From: Myxococcales bacterium
GTDB lineage: Bacteria; Myxococcota_A; Polyangia; Polyangiales; Polyangiaceae
Length of the DNA stretch: 64,000 nt
Direction of reading: 5' to 3'
NCBI GenBank assembly: GCA_016191785.1
Contig: JACPVJ010000119.1
Location: forward strand, 105,460-169,459
The notes under the pieces were generated by a model. The model was not told the origin of the DNA. It worked only from the letters and a program-made list of their open reading frames with translations, and searched no databases. Positions 8,313 through 16,334 of this stretch are shown here, piece after piece. The translations under genes were made by a program, and so were the position numbers. Numbering within the stretch: position 1 is the first letter of the stretch; every line of letters begins with the position of its first letter.

Positions 8313-9440
8313 ATGGCGAAGCGGGTCGTTGGCATCGCTTTCTGGATGGTCTGCGGGGTCGCGGCGCTGATGGCAGCGTGCAGCGCGGCCGAGGACGGCG
8401 GCGGCGTTGCCGGCGGCGATGGGGGCGCGACCGCGGGGGGTGCGGGTGGGGGCTCAGCCGCCACGGGCAGCGGGGCCACGGGCGCCGGCGGCGGCCTGAA
8501 CATCGACTCGGGCGCGACCGGCGACGGCGCGCTGAGCGACGCCAACGCCTGTCAGGCAGTGTCGCAGAAGGCCGAGCCCGTGCCGCTCGACATGTACATC
8601 ATGCTCGACAAGTCCGGCTCGATGCAGGGCAGCAAGTGGACTAGCACGGTGGGCGCCATCACCGCGTTCGCGAACGACTCGCAGTCGGCCGGCATCGGCG
8701 TGGGGCTGGACTTCTTCCCGGACAACCCGGAGTGTTCGCCGTCCACTTACTCGAACCCGAGCGTGCCCATCGGCGTGCTCCCCGGCAACGCCGGCAGCGT
8801 CGTCAGCGCGCTCGGCAGCGTGGGCCCGAACGGCGGCACTCCGACTTTGCCGGCGATGCAGGGCGCGCTGTCGTACGCCCAGACCCACGCGGTCAAGAAC
8901 CCGAACCACGTGGTGGTGATCGTGCTGGCCACCGACGGGCAGCCCAACGACTGCTCGAGCAGCGTGGGCGGGGTATCGAGCATCGCGCAGCAGGGTGTGA
9001 ACGGCACGCCCAAGGTGCTCACCTTCGTGATCGGCGTCGGCTCTGCGCTCTCGAACCTGAACCAGATCGCCCAAGCCGGCGGCACCGGAAACGCGTTCAT
9101 CGTCGACACCGGCGGGAACGTGGGTCAGCAGTTCATCGACGCGCTGAACAAGATCCGCGGCGCAGCGCTGGCCTGCGAGTACCTGATCCCGACGCCCGAG
9201 GGCGGCACCATCGACCCCGAGAAGGTGAACGTGACCTTCACGCCCGAGGGTGGCCAGCCCGAGCAGTGGCCCAAGTATGCGAGCCAGGCGGCGTGCCCGG
9301 CCACGGGCAACGGTTGGTACTACGACAACGACACGTCACCGACCAAGATCCTGCTCTGCCCCAGCACCTGCTCGATGGTCAAGAACACCAAGGGGCAGGT
9401 GGATGTCTTGTTCGGCTGCGCCACTCAGAAGCCTTCGTGA
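8313..9440 (+). CDS. von Willebrand factor A-domain lipoprotein
   Basis: A 375-residue surface lipoprotein. The ATG at 8313 has an AGGAG site 6 nt upstream; an earlier in-frame start would hide the signal peptide. The lipobox is MAAC with Cys23. A ~60-residue Gly/Ala linker leads to a VWA domain with a complete MIDAS start (D99-K-S101-G-S103) and a later TDGQPND segment near residue 210. The C-terminal part has about six cysteines and a beta-rich feel. VWA domains bind metal and protein ligands, so an adhesive or substrate-binding role at the cell surface is plausible. It is divergent from the LpoA-like gene across only 51 bp. Confidence 0.85.
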   Translation: MAKRVVGIAFWMVCGVAALMAACSAAEDGGGVAGGDGGATAGGAGGGSAATGSGATGAGGGLNIDSGATGDGALSDANACQAVSQKAEPVPLDMYIMLDKSGSMQGSKWTSTVGAITAFANDSQSAGIGVGLDFFPDNPECSPSTYSNPSVPIGVLPGNAGSVVSALGSVGPNGGTPTLPAMQGALSYAQTHAVKNPNHVVVIVLATDGQPNDCSSSVGGVSSIAQQGVNGTPKVLTFVIGVGSALSNLNQIAQAGGTGNAFIVDTGGNVGQQFIDALNKIRGAALACEYLIPTPEGGTIDPEKVNVTFTPEGGQPEQWPKYASQAACPATGNGWYYDNDTSPTKILLCPSTCSMVKNTKGQVDVLFGCATQKPS

Positions 9441-9479
9441 TGGAGGTCCCGGCCACCGTGCGATACGGTCGGCCCCGGT

Positions 9480-10163
9480 GTGAGCGAAGACGAGCTGCTG
9501 GTCGCCACGAGTCGTCGTGACTTCGTGCTTCGGCGCGTGATGTCGCTGTGCGGCCTGGTGCCGCTCGGCGCATTCGTGGTCGCCCACCTCTTGGCCGTGG
9601 CTCAGTCGCTGCGAGGTCCCGGGGCCTTCGCCAGCGCGCTCAGCAGTCCGAGCCGCGCCCGCTGGGTGGCCGAAGCCCTGGTCATTGGCGTTCCCCTGGT
9701 CGTGCACGCGGGCATTGCGCTGACCCTCTCCCGGGGGTCGCGCCCGAACCTCGCGCGCTACCCGTACTCGGGGAACCTGGCCTGGGTGCTGCAGCGCGCG
9801 AGCGGCGTGGTGGTGCTCGGGTTCTTGCTGGCGCACGTGTGGGCGACCCGAGTCGCGGTGGTGCTCGGCCACGTCTCGAGCGCGGACCTTCCCGGCAAGA
9901 TGACCGCGCTCCTGTCGAGCACGGGCCCCCTCGACTTCCCCTTCTATGCCACGGGCTACTTGCTCGGCGTCACCGCCACCGTCTACCACCTGGGGAACGG
10001 CGTGCTCGGGTGCGCGGCCAGCTTCGGCCTGGTGCGGTCTCAGCGCGGCTTCGAGCTGCTGCGCCTGGGGTGCGCAGCAGCGGGCGCCGCGCTGCTCTTG
10101 ACCAGCGTCGCGACCGTGATTCACCTGGCGACCGGAACGGTGCTCCCGTGGGGCAACACGTGA
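9480..10163 (+). CDS. sdhC: Succinate dehydrogenase cytochrome b558 subunit
   Basis: A 227-residue membrane anchor of succinate:quinone oxidoreductase (complex II). About five hydrophobic helices are visible, each carrying one of the expected haem-ligand histidines (FVVAHLLA, LVVHAGIA, FLLAHVWA, TVYHLGNG). This is the di-haem Bacillus/Wolinella pattern with no separate SdhD. The GTG at 9480 gives a short cytoplasmic N-terminus. It heads a tight operon; its stop overlaps the GTG of sdhA (GTGA). Order C-A-B with a single fused anchor is known in deltaproteobacteria and myxobacteria. Confidence 0.9.
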   Translation: MSEDELLVATSRRDFVLRRVMSLCGLVPLGAFVVAHLLAVAQSLRGPGAFASALSSPSRARWVAEALVIGVPLVVHAGIALTLSRGSRPNLARYPYSGNLAWVLQRASGVVVLGFLLAHVWATRVAVVLGHVSSADLPGKMTALLSSTGPLDFPFYATGYLLGVTATVYHLGNGVLGCAASFGLVRSQRGFELLRLGCAAAGAALLLTSVATVIHLATGTVLPWGNT

Positions 10164-11536
10164 CGCCGGCAGTGGTCGTCGGCGAGGGCATCGCGGGGCA
10201 GGCGACCGCGCTGGCGCTGCTCGCGGCGTCGGTCCCAGTGGTGCTGCTCGCGCGCGAGCCGGCGGCGCACGCAGAGTCGACCCACCGGCACGACGGCATC
10301 GATGCCGCGCTGGCCGAGGACGACAGCCCAGGCAGACACCTCGACGATCTGGTGGCAGTGGCCGGAGAGCCTGCACGGCCGTTCCTCGAGCCGTTCACCG
10401 AGGCGGCCCCGGCGCTGGTCGAGTGGCTCGAGCGCCTCGACATCCCGTTCGAGCGCACCCGGCGGGGGAAGCTCTCGCTGTCCAAGCAGGCCGGGTCGAC
10501 CCGCGCGCGCAGTGTGCATGCCGGTTCGGCCACGGCGCGGCACGTGAGCCGGCGGCTCGGGGCGCTGCTCGACAAGCACGAGGCCACGGGGGCGCTCCAG
10601 CGCCTCTCCGGGTGGACGCTGATCGATCTCGTGCTCGACGACAGCGGGGTGGCGCGCGGCGTGGTCGCGCAGTGCTTCGCCACGGGTGAGCTTCGGGCGA
10701 TCGCGGCAGATGGGCTCTGCCTGGCCACGGGCGGGCACGCCGGCTTGTTCATGCACGAGACCCTCGCGCCCGCGAGCCTCGGCGGCGCGACCGGCCTCGC
10801 GCTCCGCCACGGCGCTCGCGTCCTGGATCCGGCGCGCGTCAGCTCGCACCCGTTCTGCTATCGCGCAGGCGGCTTCGTGCGCCGCCTGCCGCGGCGGCTC
10901 GAGGCGCTGGGCGCTCAGGTCGAGGCGGGGCTGCTCGATCTGAGCAAGATCGATCGCGCACCCTTGCGCCAGGCGGTGGGGCCGGCGCTCGAGGCCCACA
11001 AGCAGGCCACGGGCACCGATGCGTACTCCGAGCCCGTGGTGGTGACCGCTCTCCCGGATCGCACGCTGGGCGGGCTCGAGGTCTCGGCGGATCACGCGAC
11101 GGCGATCCCGGGGGTGTGGGCGGTGGGCGGGGCGATCTCGGCCTACTTCGGTCGCGCCACCTTCGAAGGTCTGCCGCTCGGCGCCGCGCTGCACGGCGCC
11201 CGGCTCACCGCCCAGGCCATCGCAGACCGTCGGGGTGCGCCGCCCGGCGCCGGCGTCACGCCGCTCTTCGAAGCGGCGCAAAAGCGGGCCGAGGCCAGGC
11301 TGTCCGAGATCGTGGGCCAAGAGGGCGACGAGACCGTGCTCGCCGTGGCGCGCGATCTGCGCCGTGGCGCGGCGAAGGGCGAGCTCGGTGCGAGCCTCGA
11401 AGAGCTGGAGGCCCGCGCCCGTCGAGCACGGCTGGGCGACGGCTCGCTCTGCGCCAACGCCGCGCTTCGCCTGTGGTGGGATCTCGAGCCGGCGCTCGAG
11501 CTCGGTCGGCTGCTGGCCAGGGCGGAGGGCGCATGA
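10160..11536 (+). CDS. sdhA: Succinate dehydrogenase/fumarate reductase flavoprotein, short divergent form
   Basis: The FAD subunit that oxidises succinate, recognised from its place between sdhC and sdhB and from residual motifs. These are a Rossmann start AVVVGEGIAGQATAL (residues 3-17), DGIDAAL replacing the flavin-binding GGINAAL, LATGGHAGLF near residue 192, SHPFCYRAGG near 228, and a C-terminal IPGVWAVGGAISAYFG near 313. At 458 residues it is 100 or more shorter than usual SdhA (570-640), and the classic AxGGI and HPT motifs are altered. The GTG start overlaps the sdhC stop by 4 nt. Activity depends on whether the capping-domain Arg/His residues are conserved, which is unclear by eye. 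Confidence 0.8.
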   Translation: MTPAVVVGEGIAGQATALALLAASVPVVLLAREPAAHAESTHRHDGIDAALAEDDSPGRHLDDLVAVAGEPARPFLEPFTEAAPALVEWLERLDIPFERTRRGKLSLSKQAGSTRARSVHAGSATARHVSRRLGALLDKHEATGALQRLSGWTLIDLVLDDSGVARGVVAQCFATGELRAIAADGLCLATGGHAGLFMHETLAPASLGGATGLALRHGARVLDPARVSSHPFCYRAGGFVRRLPRRLEALGAQVEAGLLDLSKIDRAPLRQAVGPALEAHKQATGTDAYSEPVVVTALPDRTLGGLEVSADHATAIPGVWAVGGAISAYFGRATFEGLPLGAALHGARLTAQAIADRRGAPPGAGVTPLFEAAQKRAEARLSEIVGQEGDETVLAVARDLRRGAAKGELGASLEELEARARRARLGDGSLCANAALRLWWDLEPALELGRLLARAEGA

Positions 11537-12264
11537 GCGAACAGGTCGCGCTGCGCATCCAACGACAAGACTCCGCCACCGCGATCGACACGCGGCGTTT
11601 CGAGGACTTCGTCCTCACCGTCGAGCCCGGCGACAGCATCGCCACGCTCTTGTTCTCGCTGATGCAGAACCCGCGCACCGCCGACGGGCGTAAGGTCGCG
11701 CCCGTCGCCTTCGAGTCCGCGTGCCGCGCGAGCGGGTGTGGCGCGTGCACCCTGCTCATCAACGGACACGTGCGTGTGGCCTGTCGCACCAGCGTGTCGA
11801 GCGTCCGCCCGAAGCGCGGCCCCATCGTGCTCGCGCCCCTCTCGAAGTTCCCACTGGTGCGCGATCTGATCGTCGATCGCACCCCGCTCGCGCTCGCCCG
11901 CCGGCGGGTCGGGGCGTGGCTCGACGAGCCGCCCGACGGCCCCCACGCGCCGGTGGCGCTGTCCGAGCTCGACCGCTGCGTCGAGTGTGGCGCGTGCTTC
12001 GAGGCGTGCCCCGAGACGGGCGGCAGCCGCTTCGTGGGCGCCGCCGCGCTGAACGAAGCGCGCCTCGCCGGCGCCTTTGCGGCCGGGGCCGGGCGAAAGG
12101 CCGCTCGCCTCGACGTGCTGATGGCCGCGGGCGGCATCGCGGGCTGCGGCAAGGCGCGAGTTTGCGTCGCGGTCTGCCCCGAGCGCATGCCGCTCTTCGA
12201 CTCGATCTTGGAGCTCGGGTACGAGACCTCTCGACGCTGGCGCGCCACGCTACTACGTCGCTGA
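11533..12264 (+). CDS. sdhB: Succinate dehydrogenase iron-sulfur subunit
   Basis: A 243-residue iron-sulfur protein passing electrons from FAD to quinone. The N-terminal ferredoxin-like domain has the [2Fe-2S] ligands in CRASGCGAC plus a later Cys (GHVRVAC). The C-terminal domain has CVECGACFEACPE and CGKARVCVAVCPE, supplying the [4Fe-4S] and [3Fe-4S] ligands. The ATG at 11533 overlaps the sdhA stop as ATGA, so the three subunits are translationally coupled. Length and motif order are normal, unlike the short SdhA beside it. Confidence 0.9.
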   Translation: MSEQVALRIQRQDSATAIDTRRFEDFVLTVEPGDSIATLLFSLMQNPRTADGRKVAPVAFESACRASGCGACTLLINGHVRVACRTSVSSVRPKRGPIVLAPLSKFPLVRDLIVDRTPLALARRRVGAWLDEPPDGPHAPVALSELDRCVECGACFEACPETGGSRFVGAAALNEARLAGAFAAGAGRKAARLDVLMAAGGIAGCGKARVCVAVCPERMPLFDSILELGYETSRRWRATLLRR

Positions 12265-12271
12265 CGCCGAC

Positions 12272-12706
12272 ATGCCTCGCTGCTATTTGCTCGCGGTCTC
12301 GAGCGGCTCGTCCCTCGACCAGCACTCGAACAACGTGACGCTGTTCAACCTGGTCGAACAGCTGAACGTGCCTCCGAACGCCACCCAACCCCCGGGTGGC
12401 TTCTTGCCGCTCGAGCTGCACGCCTACTTCGCCATTGCGCCCAGCGACATCGGCACGAGCTATCAGGTCCGATTCGCGATGGTGAGCGACGCCGGCCTCG
12501 AGTCGTACACCGAGGCGTTCGAGTTCAAGTCGGCCACCCCACGTTTTCGCACGCGCTCGCTGGGGCTGCCGGTGCCGCCGGTGGTGGGCACGTATCAGCT
12601 GCGGGTGGACGTGCGCATCGAGGGCACCTCGGACTGGCGGCGCGACCCGGCGGCTTGGCCGCTGTCCATCGTCGAGCACGTGCAGCGCCCCGAAGTGACG
12701 CACTGA
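12272..12706 (+). CDS. Small beta-rich protein, possibly DUF6941-like
   Basis: A 144-residue soluble protein starting 7 bp after sdhB, so probably in the same transcript. It has no signal peptide. The segment SNNVTLFNLVEQLNVPP, followed by alternating strands (YQVRFAMVSD, TYQLRVDVRIEG), suggests a small beta-sandwich. The layout is reminiscent of the DUF6941 group, but I cannot confirm this without a profile search. There is no catalytic motif. Co-location with complex II does not show a functional link. Confidence 0.65.
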   Translation: MPRCYLLAVSSGSSLDQHSNNVTLFNLVEQLNVPPNATQPPGGFLPLELHAYFAIAPSDIGTSYQVRFAMVSDAGLESYTEAFEFKSATPRFRTRSLGLPVPPVVGTYQLRVDVRIEGTSDWRRDPAAWPLSIVEHVQRPEVTH

Positions 12707-12754
12707 GCGGTCGCCCTGCGCGCAGCACGGGTGCGAGCCGACGACTTTCCCGCT

Positions 12755-13096
12755 TCACGCCGCCGAGAACAGCTCGTAGGTGCGGCGCAGCTCTTCGAGC
12801 CGGTGCTCGTTCACGTCGCGGTCGAACTCGAAGGCCACCAGCTTGGCCAGCCAGTCGCCGTCGGGATCGTGATCGATGCGCACGACCGTCGCGGGCAGAT
12901 CGAACTCGGGGCCGCCGGAGCGGGTCTTGAAGCGCAGCCGGACTCGCTGCCCGGGCTGATAGCGGCTGGGGGTGCCGAGCAGCACACCGCGCTGACTGAC
13001 GTTTCGGACCACCCCCACCCGGCCAGGCTTGGCAGGGCTCTCGATCGCCACGGGGAACCTCACCGGCAAACGTGAATGGCGCCGACTGTGATCCAT
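12755..13096 (-). CDS. PilZ domain protein (c-di-GMP receptor)
   Basis: A 113-residue single-domain PilZ protein. Both ligand-binding motifs are present: RRHSRLPVRF near residues 5-14 supplies the RxxxR arginines, and VRNVSQRG near residue 32 supplies the (D/N)xSxxG loop. Binding of cyclic di-GMP is therefore expected. The likely start is the ATG at 13096. Five bases upstream lies a perfect 9-bp inverted repeat that probably overlaps its promoter. The nearest other c-di-GMP gene in the window is the EAL protein at 26166. The output partner is unknown. Confidence 0.88.
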   Translation of the reverse strand: MDHSRRHSRLPVRFPVAIESPAKPGRVGVVRNVSQRGVLLGTPSRYQPGQRVRLRFKTRSGGPEFDLPATVVRIDHDPDGDWLAKLVAFEFDRDVNEHRLEELRRTYELFSAA

Positions 13097-13100
13097 GCAC

Positions 13101-13121
13101 CCACAATGTAGGACATTGTGG
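13101..13121. promoter_or_regulatory. Perfect inverted repeat (candidate operator)
   Basis: Two 9-bp arms, CCACAATGT (13101-13109) and ACATTGTGG (13113-13121), flank a 3-bp spacer, within the 68 bp between the preceding stop and the PilZ start. A-T-rich bases here stand out from the surroundings, as for a regulator site overlapping a promoter. Confidence 0.5.
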
Positions 13122-13164
13122 TCAATTGCAAGACAATTTGGAATTCGTTCCTGGTTTCCGGACC

Positions 13165-15453
13165 TTAACCGGACGGCGGCGGATCCATGATCAGCAGCGC
13201 CGGGCTGACTTGAACCAGCCCCTCGAGGCCCGAGGCACCGAACGAGAAGGTCAGGTTCAGCGTCCCGGTGGGCAGGGCGCCGCGCCGAATCAGCTTTGCG
13301 ACCTCGGGGCCGGCGGCCTCGTCCAGCCCCGCGAGGGGCGCGGCCCGCTTCTGCTTCGCGCGCTCTGCGCATGGCCGGAGGGCCCCGCACCGGTCGGACT
13401 CGACCAAGAAGTCGAGCTCTTTGAGCCACAGCGCGCGCCACAGCTCGGTCGCGGACGAGACCTTGCCGAAGGCGGGCTCGCTCGCCAGCTTGACGAATTT
13501 TTCTCGGTACTCGGCGCGCTCGCTGCCGGTGGTCCCCCGCGCCCGCAGCACGAACAAGTAGCTCGAGGCCACCAGGCCCAGCGCCTTGGCGTCGGGATGG
13601 GTGATCAGGACCTTCGCGACGACCTGCTCGAGCAGCTGAGCGCCCTCTTCGGGTTTGCCCGACAGCGCTCGCACCCCGGCATAGTCGATGGCCGCTCGTA
13701 GCCTCAGCTCGAGGGGCACGCCCTCGCCGGTGAGCGACTTGGCGACCTGCTCCAGCACCGCCGAGGTCTTGTCGGTGCGCTGAAGCGCCGCATCGCTCTC
13801 TGCCAGCATCAACATCAGGCGCGCGCGGTCCAGCGAGTCGGCCTCGTACTCGGGCACGAGCGTCGCCAGCTCGTTCGCGGCAGAGCGCGAGAGTGCGGCG
13901 TTCTGCTTCACCGTGCCGGTCCACAGGCGCAGCACCTGGAGCGCCATGTAGTTGGTGGTCTCGACGTCGTCGGGCAAGAGATCGAGCAGCGGCTGCACGT
14001 CCTCGTCGCGGAAGGCCAGCGCCGCCACGGCCAGCACCGCCGCATGCGACAGCGCGTCCTTGGGCGCGGCCCGGATTGCCGAGGTAGCGCGCTGGGTCAG
14101 GTCGGCGCGGGCGGCCTTCGGCACCTTGGTCTGGCTCTTGACGACGGCGTCGTACCCCGCCGAGATGGTGTCCGCGAAGAGCACCGCCCCGGTGAAGTGG
14201 CTCTCGCTCGTGGCGGCCTGCTTGGCCGCCGCCTGCATCGACGCCAGGCGCTCGAGAAAGCGCTTCCCCAGCTCTTCTTGCGACACCCCCGGCGAGCCCA
14301 CCGTGCCGTAGAGCCACGGCGCGATCTGCACGATGGCCAGGTAGGCCTCGATGCCGCGAACGTCGCGACCGCCGCCGCTCTGCCACGCCCGCTCGAGCTC
14401 GGCGCTCAGGCTCACCGTGCGCGCGTGCTGCTTCCACGACAGCGCGCACAAGAAGGTGGTCCCCATGCCCAGGGGCAGCCCCGGGCACAATCCGTTGTCG
14501 AGCTCGGCCTCGGCCAGCGCGGCGGCCAGCCCCAGGTGTTTCGCCGCTTCCGGCAGGTGCGGCGCGAGCACCTTTCGCGCGTCCTCGAGCCGCCGGGAGT
14601 CGATCAGCGCGCGAGCGAGCTCGAGCCGGGTGGGCAGGTCGGTCGCGGTCTTCTCGAGCTGCTTGATCTTGGTGGCGGCCGCCAGGGCCTTCTCGGCGCG
14701 CGCGATGCGGCCCGCCTGAATGCGGCTGCCGACCGGGTACTTCTTGGCCTCGGCCAGGGCCCCGCGGGTGGCGTCGAGATCGAGCTCGTGGGCCGCCACG
14801 CGGGCCAGCGCCGCCCAGCGCGCGGCGTCGTTGGGCACGAGCTCGACGGCGATCTCACGCGCCAGCCGCACCACGTCCCACCGCCCCAGCACCTGCCCGG
14901 CGGTGTCGATGCGATCGGCGAGCTCGGGCGTCAGCGCGGTGGGCGACGCGGCCTCAGCCGCGCGATCACGAAGCCAGGTGCTCGCGCACTTGTCGCTCAG
15001 CGAGCGCACCGCGGCCGGGAGATCGTCGAAGCTCGACTTGCCGCCGCCGGCCCGGACGGTCAAGAGATCTTGGGCCAGCCGCTGCCCGGTGCCGAGCTCG
15101 TACAACGCGTCCGGCGAGGTGCCGCCCACCGCCAGGTGCAGCAGCGGGCGCTCGCGCGCCAGGGGGCTCTCGCGCTTCGCGAGCTCGGTGCGCTCGGCTT
15201 GGCCGAGCTGCTGTACGAACTCACGGAGCTCGCTCCGCAGCGCCGGCGAGAGCGCAGCGATGGGATCGCTGGTGCGCTCGAGCGACCGCAGCACGCGGAT
15301 CAACTGCTGGCGCTTGGTCGGCGGCTTCTCAGGAGGCTTCGCCACCGGCGCTCGACCGGTCTCGGGGGGGCGCGACGCCGGCGTGCCGCACGCCGAAGCG
15401 ACCAAGACGGAGAGGGCCCCGAGCCGGAGCCACGAATGCGCGATGCCGGACAC
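13165..15453 (-). CDS. Large alpha-helical (TPR-like) lipoprotein
   Basis: A 762-residue lipoprotein starting at a GTG (15453). The signal ends in the lipobox SAC (LVASAC) near residue 22, followed by a Pro/Lys linker. The rest is almost continuously helical with repeated Ala/Leu/Glu patterns typical of TPR or similar solenoids (for example ALARVAAHELDLDATRGALAEA near residue 210). No catalytic motif is seen. A TAAGCT box 6 nt before the GTG suggests leaderless transcription. It is probably a periplasm-facing scaffold. It ends 68 bp before the PilZ start on the same strand. Confidence 0.72.
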   Translation of the reverse strand: MSGIAHSWLRLGALSVLVASACGTPASRPPETGRAPVAKPPEKPPTKRQQLIRVLRSLERTSDPIAALSPALRSELREFVQQLGQAERTELAKRESPLARERPLLHLAVGGTSPDALYELGTGQRLAQDLLTVRAGGGKSSFDDLPAAVRSLSDKCASTWLRDRAAEAASPTALTPELADRIDTAGQVLGRWDVVRLAREIAVELVPNDAARWAALARVAAHELDLDATRGALAEAKKYPVGSRIQAGRIARAEKALAAATKIKQLEKTATDLPTRLELARALIDSRRLEDARKVLAPHLPEAAKHLGLAAALAEAELDNGLCPGLPLGMGTTFLCALSWKQHARTVSLSAELERAWQSGGGRDVRGIEAYLAIVQIAPWLYGTVGSPGVSQEELGKRFLERLASMQAAAKQAATSESHFTGAVLFADTISAGYDAVVKSQTKVPKAARADLTQRATSAIRAAPKDALSHAAVLAVAALAFRDEDVQPLLDLLPDDVETTNYMALQVLRLWTGTVKQNAALSRSAANELATLVPEYEADSLDRARLMLMLAESDAALQRTDKTSAVLEQVAKSLTGEGVPLELRLRAAIDYAGVRALSGKPEEGAQLLEQVVAKVLITHPDAKALGLVASSYLFVLRARGTTGSERAEYREKFVKLASEPAFGKVSSATELWRALWLKELDFLVESDRCGALRPCAERAKQKRAAPLAGLDEAAGPEVAKLIRRGALPTGTLNLTFSFGASGLEGLVQVSPALLIMDPPPSG

Positions 15454-15459
15454 GCCGCG

Positions 15460-15465
15460 AGCTTA
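15460..15465 (-). promoter_or_regulatory. Putative -10 box, leaderless promoter
   Basis: TAAGCT on the minus strand, 6 nt before the GTG at 15453. Confidence 0.35.
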
Positions 15466-15592
15466 TGCCTCGGCCCGGGCAGACGTCATCGCCTGCGTGC
15501 GTCCTGCCCCAAAAAGGGGACGAACCTGACCGAGGCCCGCCCCGGGGCGGGGCTGGCTTGCCGGTCGGGGGCCGACGGTTCAAGTTGCGGGG

Positions 15593-16261
15593 GTGCGTCC
15601 CGGAGTGTTGTCGGCCATCACGCTCTCGGCGACGTCGGCCGCCGCGGCGCCGGCAGGTCCCGAAGTGGTGCTCTCGACCCTGAACCGCATCGACTCGACC
15701 TTGCAGGCGTCGACGTACACCCACGCCACGCTGGTGGACGAGGGCGCCGGTCGGTACGACTTCGACTGTTCGGGCATGGCCGCATGGGTGCTCCGGCGAT
15801 CGTCGCCGGTCGCGCAGGCGGCCGTCGCCTACCGCGCGAAGAGCGGGCGTCCCCTGGCGCGGGACTACTATCAGCAGATCGCCCGCTCGACCGCCGGCCG
15901 CGAGCGTCACGGCTGGGAGCGCGTCTCGCGCGTGGCCGACGCCGGCGCGGGGGACGTGATCGCCTGGCTCAGGCCCAAGGAAATCCGCTCCGCCAACACG
16001 GGTCACGTCGCGTTCGTGCTCGCGCCGCCGGAGCCGGTGGCCGACGCCCCGTACGTCTATCTAGTGCGAGTCGCGGACGCCTCGCGCTACCGCCATCAAG
16101 ACGACACGCGCGCGGCCACCCGGCGCACGGGCTTCGGCAGCGGCACCATCCTGGTCGTGGCCAGCCCCGAGACCGGCGGGCCCGTGGGCTACGGCTGGGT
16201 GGGTCTGCGATCGGCCTGGGTGCTGAGCACGCCCATGGCCATCGGACGACCGGTCCGCTGA
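15593..16261 (+). CDS. Secreted NlpC/P60-like cysteine peptidase
   Basis: A 222-residue exported protein with a short signal (VLSAITLSATSAAAAPAG). The pattern YDFDCSGMAAWVL near residue 58 matches the NlpC/P60 nucleophile motif (DCSG). NTGHVAFVL near residue 142 supplies the expected His, after GDVIAWL. This points to a cell-wall or peptide-crosslink amidase/endopeptidase of the NlpC/P60 superfamily, although the fold is divergent. The GTG at 15593 is the longest plausible start and has only a weak ribosome site. It is divergent from the large TPR-like lipoprotein. Confidence 0.72.
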   Translation: MRPGVLSAITLSATSAAAAPAGPEVVLSTLNRIDSTLQASTYTHATLVDEGAGRYDFDCSGMAAWVLRRSSPVAQAAVAYRAKSGRPLARDYYQQIARSTAGRERHGWERVSRVADAGAGDVIAWLRPKEIRSANTGHVAFVLAPPEPVADAPYVYLVRVADASRYRHQDDTRAATRRTGFGSGTILVVASPETGGPVGYGWVGLRSAWVLSTPMAIGRPVR

Positions 16262-16274
16262 CCACGAAAGAAAC

Positions 16275-16298
16275 GGGCCGCGTCTTGCGACGCGGCCC
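16275..16298 (-). terminator. Intrinsic terminator
   Basis: A perfect 10-bp stem (GGGCCGCGTC / GACGCGGCCC, loop TTGC in plus-strand reading) lies between convergent genes. On the minus strand it is followed by a T-rich run (GTTTCTTTCG), so it most likely terminates the AgmX/PglI-type gene. It may also stop the facing gene. Confidence 0.75.
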
Positions 16299-16334
16299 TG
16301 CCGGGCTGAACCGGGGTTCGGTGCGGGGAGGAGA

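Noticed and set aside
15536..15551. CCCGCCCC-GGGGCGGG palindrome as operator or terminator
   Set aside because: Pure G/C palindromes are expected by chance at this composition, and it lacks a T-run.
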